A DNA stretch of 64,000 nt from Ananas comosus (taxonomy: Eukaryota; Streptophyta; Magnoliopsida; Poales; Bromeliaceae): NCBI RefSeq assembly GCF_001540865.1, contig NC_033637.1:5029849-5093848 (forward strand), read 5' to 3'. This document shows positions 12,301 to 25,587 of the stretch, in pieces. The notes beneath the pieces were generated by a model. It did not search any database. It was given only the letters and a program-made list of their open reading frames with translations, and was not told the DNA's origin. A program made the translations under genes and the position numbers. Position 1 is the stretch's first letter; every line of letters begins with the position of its first letter.

Positions 12301-13796
12301 AATTGATGTAAAGAAGATCGTAAAAATATTAATACAATTTTGGAAGAATTTTGAATCCTATCGAGATACTGCTCATATTTTGAAAAGTTTTTGCCTGTAT
12401 CCAATGTACATGTTTTATACACTACATTCAATATTTAACATTTATTTTTAAAAAAGTATACATTAATATTTATAAATTTTTAAAATTATAATATTTAGGC
12501 ATTAAATGAACATAAAAATTAACAATATAAAAAAATTTGATGAATTTGGTAAATAGATGCTCAAAATATATAATGTCATTGAGACATGATTATATTTATG
12601 AATTTTGTAATTTCTTTTTAATTGCACATTAAAAAAATAAAAAAAAGTTTAGGTATATCAAAATACCTCTCAAACTATGATGAAGGTGGCGAAAGTGACA
12701 ATGCCGGTGTCAATGATAACGATGTGCTACGATGTATTGGTGCTAGCGATGGGGACAAATGAGAAAAGATATTATTAAAAAAATATTTAAGAAAAATATA
12801 GGTGAAAATAAAAAAGATATTACTAAAAAAATATATATCTCAAAAAATATATTTTGTGTGTGAATAAATATTATGATGAGATAAGATTGGATAGTGTAGA
12901 TATTATATGCAAATATATTCTGTGCGTAAATAAATATTATGATGAGATAAGATTGGATAGTGTAGATATTATATGCAAAGATATGTAGATATTATATGCG
13001 AGTGCATTAATATATGCTCTATATTTGAGAAACACGTAAAATATTTTGGCGGGTATTATTTTTAAGTATTTTACTAAAAAAATTTAAAAATTTAAAATTA
13101 TATTTAATTAACAACTTAGTTTTGCTTAGGTGGTATTAAATCTTTCTAGCAATATTACATGCGAGTGCATTAATATATACTCTGTATCTGAAAAACGCGT
13201 AAAATATTTTGACGGGTATTATTTTTGAATATTTTACTAAAAAAATTAAAATTTTAAAATTATACTTAATTAACAATTTAGTTTTGGTTAAATGGGTATT
13301 AAATCTTTCTAACAATATTCTACGTAATTACGTGTGAGAAAAAAAAATATTTAAGAAACACTTAAATAGGAGATAACCGATATTTTAAGTTATAGCGGAA
13401 ATTACGTTTGAGAAAACGCGTAGATATTTATAAAACGCGTAAATAGGAGATAATGGATATTGTTGGTATTTTTTTGAATATTTTATTATTTTAAGTTATG
13501 GCGGAAATTACATTTGAGAAAACGCGTAGATATTTATAAAACGTGTAGATATGGGATAACGGATATTGAAGGTATTTTTGTCAAGAAAAGTGACAGATAC
13601 TTTTATTTTTAATCGTTTAATGAGATCCAATGGTAAAAATTTAAAATCTATATTTGAGAATAAAATATTATTTGCAAAATTATTTGAAACGAATGGTTGA
13701 AAATTATTGGATATGAAATATTAGTAGAAAAGATAGAGGTATTTTTGGAAAGCGGAAAAGATTTAAAACTCATACTTTTATAAGTAGTATAGACTA
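12083..13796. mobile_element. AT-rich element with internal tandem repeats, unclassified
   Basis: Begins ACTAGTCATATGCACGTGCA and ends TAGTATAGACTAGTGA. Inside are a ~70-bp tandem duplication (12845-12985), a ~162-bp tandem duplication (12999-13325, unit starts GCGAGTGCATTAATATA) and a ~100-bp duplication (13398-13560, containing AAACGCGTAGATATTTATAA). This type of terminus is common in monocot repeats; the superfamily (Helitron or other) is not clear. Confidence 0.55.
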
Positions 13797-13995
13797 GTGA
13801 GTTAGCTAGCTAGGAAGGGATTGCAAATAGTTACAAAAAAAAAAAAATAAATAAATAAATAAAAAATAAAAAATTCAACCTAGTGATGTCGTGTGATCAT
13901 TCTTATTAAGTATGTGTGGACATGAATCAAGGTGGTATATATAGTCTTTTCATAGATTGGACAAATTTGTTCTCTTAATTAGGACTATTATTTAG

Positions 13996-14244
13996 GCTGT
14001 GGCTATTATACTCATATGAGTATAGAGCCCTTTATATTCATAACTTTTTGACCGTTTAGATAAAAAATGTGCGATTAGGATGAGAGTGGTTATGGTTAGG
14101 TTGATAGTGGGCCCCCTAGGGTTGAGTGGGTGGTTGGTTGAATAGTATAATCTAACGGGTGAAAATGATTAAAGAGTAGATCAAACGGCCAAAAACTTAT
14201 CAGTACAATAAGTTCTATACTCATAAAAGTATAGTAGTCAGACT
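13996..14244. mobile_element. TA-flanked hairpin element, short type (S6)
   Basis: Word ACTCATATGAGT at the left, ACTCATAAAAGT at the right. Core GTTGAGTGGGTGGTTGGTTG. (TA)n on the right only. Confidence 0.8.
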
Positions 14245-14246
14245 CC

Positions 14247-14282
<36 letters not shown>

Positions 14283-14285
14283 ATA

Positions 14286-14526
14286 TAACTAGGTTGGAAT
14301 ACTATTAATGCACCAAATGACCTGTGCCTATTAATGTTTGTCTACCCTTGATTAAAAGATGTCTTGTAGAAGATTGGGCCCCTATAGGACTTGAGGCCAG
14401 GCCCCCGAGGGTGGTTATTGTAATTAGTTATAATCAAACGCGTTAAAAAATAAAAGAGTTAAATCTAACGACAGACAACTTGTATAGCACAAATAATACC
14501 TTTCCTATGATATATCACAGTCGTAC
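14286..14526. mobile_element. TA-flanked hairpin element, short type (S7), degraded
   Basis: Left hairpin TATTAATGCACC...GTGCCTATTAATG. The core is diverged; (CT)n(TA)n follows. Confidence 0.65.
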
Positions 14527-14606
14527 TCTCTCTCTCTCTCTCTTATATATATATATATATATAATATACTATATATATATACTTATATTATATATATTAT
14601 ATATAT

Positions 14607-14835
14607 AATTGAGCTCCTATGCTTTTAATAGTACCAATGATTGGTACTGTAACGTTTTCGCCCTTGGATTAAGGGTTATGACCCCGTTAGGATGTTGCCC
14701 CTAGATGACCGTGAGTTGCTTGGTTAAATATGTATAATCTAACCCGAAAAATCATCAAAAATGTAATCTAACGGCTAACAAAATTTACAAGCCCACAAAT
14801 GTATTGGTGCTTTTACAGCACCCATAGCCGGATTC
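14607..14835. mobile_element. TA-flanked hairpin element, short type (S8)
   Basis: Left word AGTACCAATGATTGGTACT. Core diverged. Followed by an imperfect CT tract (14838-14888). Confidence 0.72.
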
Positions 14836-14940
14836 TCGTCTTCTCTCTCCCTCTCTCTCTCTCCTCTCCCTCTCGCTCTCTCCTCTCTATTATATATATA
14901 GTATGAATATAATTATATATATATAAATATATATATATAT

Positions 14941-15490
14941 AGAGCTACTATGTTTTTGTAAGCACCGGACCTTTCGTTCTCTAGTCTTTCAGCTTCTTAT
15001 CCTTTCGTATTGTCATGACTCCTGTTAAAACTTGAATCTAGTATTTAAAAATACCCCTGAAAATCATTTATAATTTGTCAATATCATTGCCATTAGTCTA
15101 TCGAGGGCTCAAAACAGTAATTTTAATGCCATATACTAGTGAGCGTTGCAATTAACGGTTCTTTAGAATATCCAATCCACGTTGAATTTTGATAAAAAAT
15201 CTCATGTATAACTATATAAAACAAATCAATATCTATTGATCTAAAATTTTAATGTCATATATCCGTTTTAATACAATTTGATTTTTTTATTTCCAGCCGT
15301 TTATTAAGCCCCTTTCTTCACTTAGCAAATATATTCGTAAAACATTGCATAATTTATTTTCTAGGTACTTCACAAATACTCTAATCAAGTTTCAACGGAG
15401 CATAATCGACAACATTCGAAAGTCGCAACATGAAACATCCTGAAAGCCACGGAAGCTCTTATACTTTCCAGAACATATTAGCCTCACACC
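14941..15490. mobile_element. TA-flanked hairpin element, long type (L3), degraded
   Basis: Left GCTACTATGTTTTTGTAAGC, right AGAACATATTAGCCTCAC. Inner arms match the long core (CTAGTATTTAAAAATACC; AGTTTCAACGGAGC). Confidence 0.75.
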
Positions 15491-15496
15491 TATATA

Positions 15497-15608
15497 ACCC
15501 TGGGCGCCCACTCATCCTAACCGTACATATGTTTTTAATTCAATATGGCCCTAAAAACTTGGTCAGACCAATACTTGTGCTATTAATAGATTATAGTAAT
15601 CTGAGTTT
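15497..15608. mobile_element. Truncated short-type hairpin element (S9)
   Basis: Right half only: CCACTCATCCTAACCGTACA then CTTGGTCAGACCAATAC. It abuts the end of L3. Confidence 0.6.
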
Positions 15609-15611
15609 TAT

Positions 15612-17023
15612 ATATAATATATAGTATATATATATATATATTCTTGTTAATTAGATAAAGAATTTGTGATAATGCTCACCAAGCAAGGACCTTTCAAAAT
15701 AGTTTTTGGAATAAAGACTTTTGATGTTCTCCACACGCATGCACAATATTGTTTTGTTTTCATTAAATATATTATTTTTGACTACTGAGATTGTGGACCT
15801 ACGCATCTTTTTTCTTTTCTTTTTTGTTCTTTTTCATTTTCATTTCCTTTTTTTTCTTTATTATTAAAATCATCATCTTGGTCCCCTACATATATACATG
15901 CTGTAATTTGACTTTAAAATGTTTTCTAATGGTCCCTGGATCAGTCCAAATTTGAAAATTAGATCGTCGTAAGAGGGATGATGCCAACATGGGAAGCAAG
16001 AAATATTAAATAAGAGCCAATTATATTATAGCAATGAATTTATCCATTCAAAGATGTTTAATTAGTTAATTAGTAGTAGCTTAATTAAGTAACATTTTGA
16101 AATCCAAGTTAATTTGAGTCTAGCTGTAGTTCTAATTTTGGTAACAATTAAGCACACTGCTCAAATAAATTTGAAAGCTCAATCTCAATTGTTTATCACT
16201 CCAAATATATATAAAATTGTAGGCTCAAGTCAAGAACCTACTAACTTTAAGATTGCATGAAGGTACAATCAAACTAAGTGATTAACAATTGAAACCAGAG
16301 TTTATATATTCATATATAACATAATATATTTTGCCAAGGAGAAACATTGAAGTAAACACTACAACCATTTTATTCTATTACACTAATTTAACTGTATAAA
16401 ATAATTTATATTATTATAAAATATAGTTTATTGCAATATTTTGTGCCATTGTGATGATACAGACACATTATTTAATCATTTATCATCATAAGATTTATAG
16501 TAACGATTTTCAACTATTTTTTTGGCCGTAAAAAATTGTTATTGCAACTAACAGTTTTCAATTGCAATAATATATATCGGCGGGAATGAATGGATATATT
16601 GAAATGAAATATGGGTCGGTGAGTTGAACAAAATTAAATGTATATTTTGTTGAATATAAATATTAAGAACACTATTCTCTGAGAACTTAAGATTTAAGAA
16701 AACAACAATTGTTTTACATACTTTAACATAATATTAAAACAGAAGATCATAAAATCTCATTTATTTAATATCATGTACTCTTCAACCTATCAAAAGTCTC
16801 GAGTTCAGATATGGAGGAAGAGTAGTGTTGAATATAAAAGTTCAAAACACTGCTCTATTTCTAATATATAGCTTAAACTTTATTAGAAACAAATGGTTGT
16901 TTCCATATATTTTACCACATATAAATGAGGAAAAAAATAAAGAACATTAATTGAGACACCACGTTTCATCATTAACATGTAGCTAGATCATTAGTTTCTT
17001 TGACGTCCTCAATAACGTATTAA
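15612..17023. other. Intergenic, nothing recognised
   Basis: AT-rich, no gene or clear repeat. Confidence 0.5.
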
Positions 17024-17535
17024 TACTGCAACAAAAACGGTCTATAGCGATATTTTTAAATGTCAGTACAGGTCAAAGAAAGTACTGCTGGCTAAATTAC
17101 TGATATTTTTAAAAAGTATTGTTATATGTGGGGTTGCTAGGTATATAGTGACAGTTAAAGAGTGTCGTTATAACCTAAAAAAGTGCTGCTAATTTACCAA
17201 TACTTATTTAAACATTTAGCAACCGTCAGAACTCTAACTCGTTGGCTGCGATGGCGGAGGAGAACGAGAAGAAGGGATCTTCGTCTAGGATTTCAGTCGA
17301 TTGAGTGAGGGGAGAATAGAAAATGGTAATCGATTTTTTTTTTTTTTCTTTTCTATTTGTAATCGAGCTGAATGGGCTGGGTGGGGTGGGTTGAGTAGAG
17401 TAACCTTTTATTTTTGGTTGGATTAGACTTTATATTTAGGTATTAGTAGATTTTTTTTTAAGTTTTGATATAAATGGTACACTTACACAAAAGTGTCCCA
17501 AACATGTGTTCCTATAATCTAATTCTGTTGTAGTG
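17024..17535. mobile_element. CACTA-like non-autonomous transposon, copy 2
   Basis: 512 bp with first base T instead of C (TACTGCAACA...TGTTGTAGTG) and a TAA duplication (17021-17023, 17536-17538). The middle holds a short open frame ATGGCGGAGGAG... coding MAEENEKKGSSSRISVD (17251-17304), which looks like a captured gene start. Confidence 0.9.
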
Positions 17536-17946
17536 TAATTGTGTAGAAAACTTATAAATGTTTTTGACTTAGAAATATCTTCGATTACATCTTTAATTAC
17601 AAGGGGAAAAAAAGTATGCAAAGTATCCAAATTAGAATGTGAGTAATTTCCATTAGATGTAGGACTTTGATATCCATGTCACATTCAAATTCTCCACGTT
17701 TTTATGTCTCTTTCTTGATGTTAATATTTTGACTTTTTACAAATATATATAGATTATGATAAGGTACATGATCTTTTAATTCATTAGGTCATTAAATTAA
17801 TGATTTGAAAGAGGGATGCAAATTAAATAAATCAAATATAAAAGGATACAAATATTACGCGTAAAATAGAAATTAATGCGAACAAACAATACATAAAAGA
17901 ACCACTAAAATATATTGTTTGCTACGCTAATTAATCACTTGCCAAG

Positions 17947-17947
<1 letters not shown>

Positions 17948-17993
<46 letters not shown>

Positions 17994-18010
17994 TATATAT
18001 ATAATATATA
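17948..18010. repeat. (TA)n tract
   Basis: TA repeat with a few interruptions. No hairpin element adjoins. Confidence 0.9.
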
Positions 18011-18428
18011 TTGTGTAGGGGGTGTTTAGTTATATGTAAAATTTGTAAAAAGTAATTTTTTATGGAAAAAATTCGGTCGAAATTTTTTTTTTACATTTTA
18101 TATGTTTTATAGTTTGTAGAAAAATAAATAATTTTTCATATTGAAAAAAAATTCATATTTATTTAGTTTGTGAAAAAAAAAGAAAAGAATTTTACACAGC
18201 TTTAGTTTTTTTATTTTTTGCTGAACATCGGTAAAAACAAAACACTCCATTTTATGCCGAAAACAGAAAATAAAACACCTTCTTTTTTTTCAAATCTGGA
18301 AAAAAACTTTTCAAAAAAATTTTTATGGCTAAACAAACACAAAAAAAAAAAAAAAAAAAGCTGAAAACTATTTCGGTTCGGAAAGATAATTTTCGTTTGT
18401 TTGATACGATGTAAAATAGTATTTTTTT

Positions 18429-18960
18429 AAGGGATAATTACCTGTATACCCCTCAAAACTTCAGAAATATCTCATTTATCCTTACTTTTGTTTTCTTTCC
18501 AATATACCCATATGTTTCTCTGTTATTCCAAAATATTCCTACAGTTACCACCGTTAAGTTAACTTCGATTAAACGGGAGTTAAATATCTACTTGAGTTAA
18601 AAAAAAAAAAATTTAAAATTCCTCTTTTATCGTTAACTTAAGGACAAATAAGAAATGTTGGTAATGATAGAAGGGTATATTTGAAAAGACTAAAAATCAA
18701 AATATTTTTTGTACTCCTAACTTAAGGGTATAAATAAGAAAAACGGGTGATGATGAAAGGGTATATATATTTGAAAGCGCAAAATAATAATTTCTTACAA
18801 ATAACAACTATCGCTAACCGTTCATTAAGGAAATTTAATTCTGTGGTATATTTAAAATAGTTGGAACGTAAAAAAAATATTTTTAATATTAGCTATCTAA
18901 GAAGGATAAATCAGAAAGTCAGAAATTTTTCAGAAGTATATAAGCAATGGCCCATTTCTT
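18429..18960. mobile_element. Inverted-repeat element (TACCCCTC...type)
   Basis: The left end CTTCAGAAATATCTCATTTA pairs imperfectly with TAAATCAGAAAGTCAGAAAT at the right. The element at 52262-53075 is related. Confidence 0.5.
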
Positions 18961-19204
18961 AGAAGTAGTTTTGCGGATTTGAAAATATATATATATATAT
19001 ATAGATTTTGAAAACGTCTTGGTAAAAAAAATCACGGCTTATGAGAATAACTCGCACGCGGTCCATAAAGTGACAATGACGTGGCGGCTCGCGGACTACG
19101 TGAGAGAGATGTGTGTGGACCTAGATCTCTCGCTCTCTCTTATGGATCACTATTATATAATATTTTATTACATATTTATTATATAATATTAGATATATGG
19201 CTAA

Positions 19205-19690
19205 ATAACAGAAAATTTTCTTATCAATACCCTCTTTTTCACTTTCCCCCGTCATTCAAAAACATACACTTTGCCTTTTTGAAAAATAAGAAATGTTCAC
19301 TTTGACCCCTCCGCCGTTAGTATTCCGTTTATATCTTATTATTATATATTTTTATATCTAAAATACCTTCTTCTTTCTGTTGTCTCTTTCCTCGCCGCCC
19401 TACACCGCCGCCTCGCCCTTGCCCACCCCTCCATTCGCGTCCACACACATGCTTTCGTGCTCTTTCGCCGCCTCACCCTCGCCCTCGCACCCCTCTCCAT
19501 CCATGCCCACTTCAATCTCCTTCCTATCGTCGCCGAAATAGAGGGGCAACACCAGAGCAGGAAGAGCGGGGGAGCATGTGGAGGAAAATGGAGTTCTCAT
19601 TTTTCAAGGGGGCAAAGTGTAGGTTTTTAATTAAATGACAGGGGGAAAGTGAAAAAGCGAGTATTGATATGGGGGTTTTCTGAAATTTAT
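19205..19690. mobile_element. Mutator-like inverted-repeat element with GC-rich centre
   Basis: About 85-bp inverted ends (CTTTTTCACTTTCCCCC and CATACACTTTGCC with their complements) enclose a GC-rich segment (19385-19590) unlike its surroundings, as when a gene piece is captured. No clear 9-bp duplication. The open frame at 19400-19600 (-) lies in this centre and is not called a gene. Confidence 0.6.
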
Positions 19691-19794
19691 GCTATATACG
19701 ATTATATATTATTACATACCTTACAATATATTTTTATATATGTTTAATTCATAATATAAATTACGATAATACTGTATATATAGAGAGAGAGAGA

Positions 19795-20331
19795 ATCGGG
19801 CTACTATACTCTTATGAGTACGATCATTTTCGTAATCGTTTACGATAATAGAGCTTTCGAATTTACGATCTATACCGCTAAACGTTATCTAGAGTATTTA
19901 AAATTTTTAGAAATTAAATTTTATAATTTTTCGACATCATTTATCTTGCGATAAAAAAGTTACAAAAATTGATAATTTTTAACGGCCAGTATGAGATACT
20001 TACAAGTTTAATGGTGCAAAAGAATCGGAAACAGTTTAAATTTTTAATAAAAAATTCTATTCACTGCCTAGATAAAGATCAATAACTTCGATCTTAAATT
20101 AAAGAATTAGATCATCTATTTTTAGAACGTCATTCGATTTTGACTGTTTATTTTATTCTCGCTTGATGGTTTTTATTATGATTTAAAAAAATTACAAAAT
20201 TTATTATTTAGAAGTTTCAAATACTCTACATCATATCTAATAGAGTGGTTTCGAAAACTCCACCATTGAAGAAAACAACTTATAAATACGAAGGATTCTA
20301 TACTCATATAAGAGTATAGTAGTCTTACTCT
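19795..20331. mobile_element. TA-flanked hairpin element, long type (L4)
   Basis: Ends GGGCTACTATACTCTTATGA and its complement (ATAAGAGTATAGTAGTC). It carries the ACTCTTATGAGT word that short elements S6 and S11 also use. (CT)n(TA)n on the right. Confidence 0.82.
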
Positions 20332-21288
20332 CTCTCTCTCTATATATATATAGTATGATAATAATTATATATAAATAATATTCAATACATACAACAAAAG
20401 AGAAATATATAAAACAGTTTCTCATTCATTTTTCCTTTTGATTAATTAAACAAGTATAGCTCGAAAATTATATATACTTTTTCTAAAAACCAAATGTTAA
20501 AGAGCGTAAACTTATTTTTCACCAAAATTTTTTATCACTAAATTTTTTTTTTATAATTTTGTATAAAACCAAACAGCCGCAATTGCACAAATCTTTTGGA
20601 GTGTAAATCGTATATCTCCACCATCTAGATTTAAGTTTTTTCGTGAGTCACATCAATGTGACTAGGGAGATTATTAATCCTTTTCCTAGAATTGGTAGGT
20701 TATATAATTTATACTCGTTTTGGATTGTATAGATTAGTATTCTTATTTAAAATATATATACTTGTATGCTATATGTACACCCCTATGCATATATATTTTA
20801 GTGAAAATACTAGTGCATGAATATAAGGGACAAAAATTATGTGAAAAGCTAACCAAATTAGTTTGTTTGGGGCCGCTCAAAAATTGGATTCGTGAGAAAT
20901 TGTTCTGTGCACCTGGTGCACCATTATTATTCTTAAAATCTAGGATTTTAGGAATTTAGGATTTAAATATTATAAAATATATATTAATTTTATTAACTTG
21001 TAATTAAAAAAAAAAAAATCTTAAACTTCAGGATTTAGGGGTTTAGAGTGAAAGATGTAGAATAAAAATATTACATAATATATCGCTATATTAAATTACA
21101 ATTTTGATGGGCGTGGCGTAGCTAGGGTGCCACATGGCGTCCATCCAGGCGATTCCAAACAAAATGTTTTGGGACTGCTCCTCAGAAAATTTGCATATTC
21201 AACACTGCGTTTCACGTCGGGATTCGAAACATTTTTTTGATAGATACAGGACGTGAATGTAATTAAAAAAAAAATAGAAGTCCGGCGA

Positions 21289-21804
21289 CACTGCAGCAAA
21301 AACGGTCTATAGCGACACTTTTAAATATAGGTACATGTCAAAAAAGTGCTGCTAGCTAAAATTACCGACACTTTTAAAAATTGTTGCTATATGTGGGGTC
21401 GTTAGGTATATAGTGACAGTTAAAGAGTGTCGCTATAACCTAAAAGAGTGATGCTAATTTACCAATAACTTATTTAAGCATTTAGCAAGCGCCGAAACTC
21501 TATCTCGTTGGCTGCGGTGGCGGAGGAGGACGACAGGAATGGCTCTTCGTCTAGAATTTCAGTGGATTTAGTGAAGAGAGAAGAAAATATGGTAATTGAT
21601 TTTTCTTTTTTTTTTTCTTTTCTGTTTGTAATCGGGCCAAATGGACTGGGTGTGGTGGGTTGAGTAGAGTAATCTTTTATTTTTGGTTGGATTGGGCTTT
21701 ATATTTAGGTATTAGTAGATATTTTTTTAAGTTTTAGTATAAATAGGACACTTACTCAAAAGTGTCCCAAACATGTGTTTCTATAACCTAATTCTGTTGT
21801 AGTG
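21289..21804. mobile_element. CACTA-like non-autonomous transposon, copy 3
   Basis: 516 bp, same length and structure as the 24.4-kb copy, with ends CACTGCAGCA...TGTTGTAGTG and a CGA duplication (21286-21288, 21805-21807). Confidence 0.92.
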
Positions 21805-22233
21805 CGAAATTCAAACTCAAAAACTCCTTATATGATATTATGTCAAATTATATGAAATAATCATTACTATATAATTAATTTATATGAAAGAATTGTTTTT
21901 TTTCTAAAAGCGTAAATTACTAGAGAACGTTATTTTGTACAAATTTTTTTTTATTCAACTTAAAATGAAAAAAAATAGTAGAGGATGTTTTGACTCAACA
22001 TAGATAAGGTCAATGCTAGAGAACATAAAACTTCAGTACTTTTAAGGCTTTATTAGATATTAACTTAGTATTTGTTGTACACATGATCCAAATCCAAAAA
22101 TTTAATAAGTGTTAAATTTATAGAATTTGTAACAAGTTTAATATAACAGTGTTCCAAAATTATTATAGAGAAGTGAAAAGGGTCCAAGGGAAGCTAAATA
22201 TGCTCAAGTAAAATGATTAACACATGACCTTAA

Positions 22234-22924
22234 GGGTGCGTTTGGTTCGCATTATAAAAGATTACTAGGAATAAAAGATATCTGAGAATCTTATTACTAT
22301 TCATCCTATTACTAAGAATGTGGAATTCCTGTGTTTGGTTCACACAATAATATTAATTAGTCATGTTATTTAATATTACAAAAATTATACAATTAATTAA
22401 TTTATTTATTTATTTAATTTTAGATAATGTTACCAAAAATTTCAACATCTTTTTAGAAAAAAAGGAGAGAGAGTATAAGTTAGAGAGAGAGAGCATAATT
22501 AAAAAAAATAGAAAGAAAAATATAGTCGAAATTAGAGGGAGTGAGAGAGTTGAAATTTTAGAAAGAGAGAGAGAGAGAGAGAAAACTTAGTTTAGAGAGA
22601 GAAAAAAAAGTTGAATTTTAGAGAGAAAAATAAGTTTAGAGAGAGATATAAGGTTAGAGTGTAAAGAAAAATAATATCAATTAGCCGGCGGGTAGGAAGA
22701 AAGAAAGAGATTAGACATATTATGATTACCCCAATCCATTAATATGAGGATACCCACCCTCCCTCAAGGGAATGAGATTAGTACTTTGGGGTGAATCTTA
22801 TTCCCAAGTGAATCCAATATTACCAACTAGATTACTTAGTGCGTTTAGCCAAACACCGTCATATTTTTTTATTTCCATTGAATTATTAGGAATCTTTAAA
22901 AGATAGCGCGAACCAAACGCACCC
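22234..22924. mobile_element. Tourist-like (PIF/Harbinger) MITE
   Basis: 691 bp with perfect 17-bp terminal inverted repeats (GGGTGCGTTTGGTTCGC) and a TAA duplication at 22231-22233 and 22925-22927. The centre is GA-rich (22462-22650), which produces a spurious open frame. Confidence 0.9.
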
Positions 22925-23110
22925 TAATTGCTACATGCAACAATTAAAGCCCCTTTATAAAGTTTAGGGGATCATGTTTTTTTCACAAAGAAAAAGTTAT
23001 GTCACATCTTGAGTGGCCAAATCTTTACCAAACATCCAAACCTTTACCAAATATCCCCAAGGTTAGGTTTCTAGAGTTTTCTCAAAAAGGTTTGGCCATG
23101 ATTCCATGGT

Positions 23111-23154
<44 letters not shown>

Positions 23155-23215
23155 TTTATAAAACACAATGTAATTCATAATCATTATATCCTATATTATT
23201 TTAAAATACAATTTT

Positions 23216-23545
23216 TTTTTTTGTAAATACTTTTTTTCACTTGCGCTTTCAGACTTTTACAAACTTATATTTTATCCTCTTGAAATTTCAGAAATATTTT
23301 CAGAAGGATATGATGTTAATGGAGAGAGCAAAATAACTGAATAATTTTTATTTTTTCTATAAGAAAAATATTTTTTAAAATTATTTCTGTCATTTTGAAG
23401 GATATTTTCGATATAAATTATAAAAAATATGTGGAATAGTGATGAACCTTGACGGAAAGGGGCTAAATGCAATAACTTAAATGTTGAGGCAATAAAATAT
23501 AGATTTTTAAAAGTTAGAAAAAAAAATAAAAAATTGGTTTTTATA
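23216..23545. mobile_element. Inverted-repeat MITE (ACTTTG/TATTTT type)
   Basis: The left end CTTTTACAAACTTATATTTT mirrors AAAATATAGATTTTTAAAAG at the right. Related in design to 39178-39500 and 57328-57685. Confidence 0.55.
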
Positions 23546-24363
23546 AAAGAGTTTTTTATAATTTAGCTATAAAAAAAGCATTAGAAATGTGTGGAAGTGA
23601 CATGAACTATGGCTTATTTTGATTTTTCTATCTGACTTGTCGATTCATTTGGTTCGAGTTGTTTGCTTACTATACTTAAAAATTTGAACACATTGTTTAA
23701 TTTATTAATTCGGATAATTTTTGTGATTGAGGTTACCATTTTCTTTTATTAATGTAAGCAGTGCATTCCGAGTTTGTATTAAAAGGTGAGGTACGAAAAT
23801 CAAAATTTAAAAAGTTAAATAGTTCGATCAAAGCAGGTCTAAGTTCTATATATTTTTACCTTATGGAGTATAGTAGATTAATTACTACTGTTTAGATCAA
23901 ATTAATTAGATTATAAGAATTTTCAGCTAGTTTTGAGCGGTATTTATAACCTTGTTATCTATGCGACTAATCATCTTAGTAGCATACTAAATGATTCGCC
24001 GATTCATTAATTGGACCATCAGATCGAACGTTCCAAAGTGGATTTTTCTGCAATCCGATTTTAGTTATTAAGTCGAATTGTTTTAAATACTGGGTCACAG
24101 TCGAACCGGTCCAACCAGCCAATTTGACTTGAATTTTAAAACACTGCTTTTTAATTAATGCCTTGTATTCCAATTGTCTTATAAACATTCACGCTGGGAT
24201 AGAGATAGAGATAGAGATAGCGAGAATATGTCTAGAGGATTCTGCTAGAAAAGGAAAAGAAAAATAATGCATTTATGCTTTACTATGTAATTCATTTATC
24301 ATGCTTAATTAACTATTAATAGTTCTACTCCATTGTACTTTAATAAAATCTCCTATTAAAATA

Positions 24364-24879
24364 CACTACAACAAAAACGGTCTATAGCGACACTTTTAAA
24401 TGTAGGTACATGTCAAAAAAATGCTGCTAGCTAAAATTACCGACACTTTTAAAAAGTGTTGCTATATGTAGGGTCGCTAGGTATATAGTGACAGTTAAAG
24501 AGTGTCGCTATAACCTTAAAAAATGCTGCTAATTTACCAACACTTATTTAAGCATTTAGCAACTGCCGAAACTCTATCTCGTTAGCTGCTGTGGCGGAGG
24601 AGGACGACAGGAATGGCTCTTCGTCTAGAATTTCAGTGGATTGAGTGAAGAGAGAAGAAAATATGGTAATTGATTTTTCTTTTTTTTTTTTCTTTTCTAT
24701 TTGTAATCGGGCCAAATGGACTGGGTGTGGTGGGTTGAGTAGAGAAATCTTTTATTTTTGGTTGGATTGGGCTTTATATTTAGGCATTAGTAGATGTTTT
24801 TTTAAGTTTTAGCATAAATGAGACACTTATTTAAAAGTGTCCCAAACATGTGTCCCTATAACCTAATTCTGTTGTAGTG
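24364..24879. mobile_element. CACTA-like non-autonomous transposon, copy 4
   Basis: 516 bp, ends CACTACAACA...TGTTGTAGTG, flanked by ATA on both sides (24361-24363, 24880-24882). Subterminal repeats of GACACTTTTAAA and TAGCGACAC type line the left end. The middle reads GTGGCGGAGGAGGACGA, where copy 2 has ATG. Confidence 0.93.
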
Positions 24880-25035
24880 ATAGGTTTTGAATAACACAAG
24901 CTAAATAGTTCGCTATACATATTGATTTGTGATCTCTCGAGCTATTTCTTTTTTTTTTTTTTTTGGCAATAAAAAAACTATATAATATGACAAATTAAAA
25001 ACCACATGACATGACATATATAACGCTAAACTTTA

Positions 25036-25587
25036 CACCCTCTTTGGACGTTGGAATAAACCCTCCGAGAATATCTTATTCGGTCTGAGAATTTTTTTTG
25101 GTGTAATTAAAAGCAAGGACTACGATTTTTGCTCCTTGAAAATTTTTAATATCTACAGGATAAAATATTTAATCTATGAGATGATTTACTTCATGATGAG
25201 AAAAATGATCTGAAAACTGAATATGTTATTGTATTCTAAACACTGATCTGATTATGCTTCTTATTTACCAAATATTATAATTTTCTTATTTCGATGCACA
25301 AATATTTTATTCGGAATATTTCTATAATTTACTTAAGAAACTTGTAGTGTTTGATACATAAGAGTGCGATTAATATCGCGAATGAAACAACATATCCAGT
25401 CTTCAAGTCATTTTTTTAAAAATAAAATAAATCATCTCGTAGGTAAAATATATTGTTCTACCTAATCACAAATTATAAGATATTTTAAGAAGCAAACATT
25501 TAACTCCTCATTTTCGAATACACAACAAAATTCTCACCCCGAATAGGTTATCCTTGGATAGCTTATTCCAACATCCAAACGCTTAAA
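25036..25587. mobile_element. MITE with long imperfect inverted repeats
   Basis: The left end CTTTGGACGTTGGAATAA pairs with the right end TTATTCCAACATCCAAACG, and TTATTCGG pairs with CCGAATAG further in. Target duplication not clear. Confidence 0.7.
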
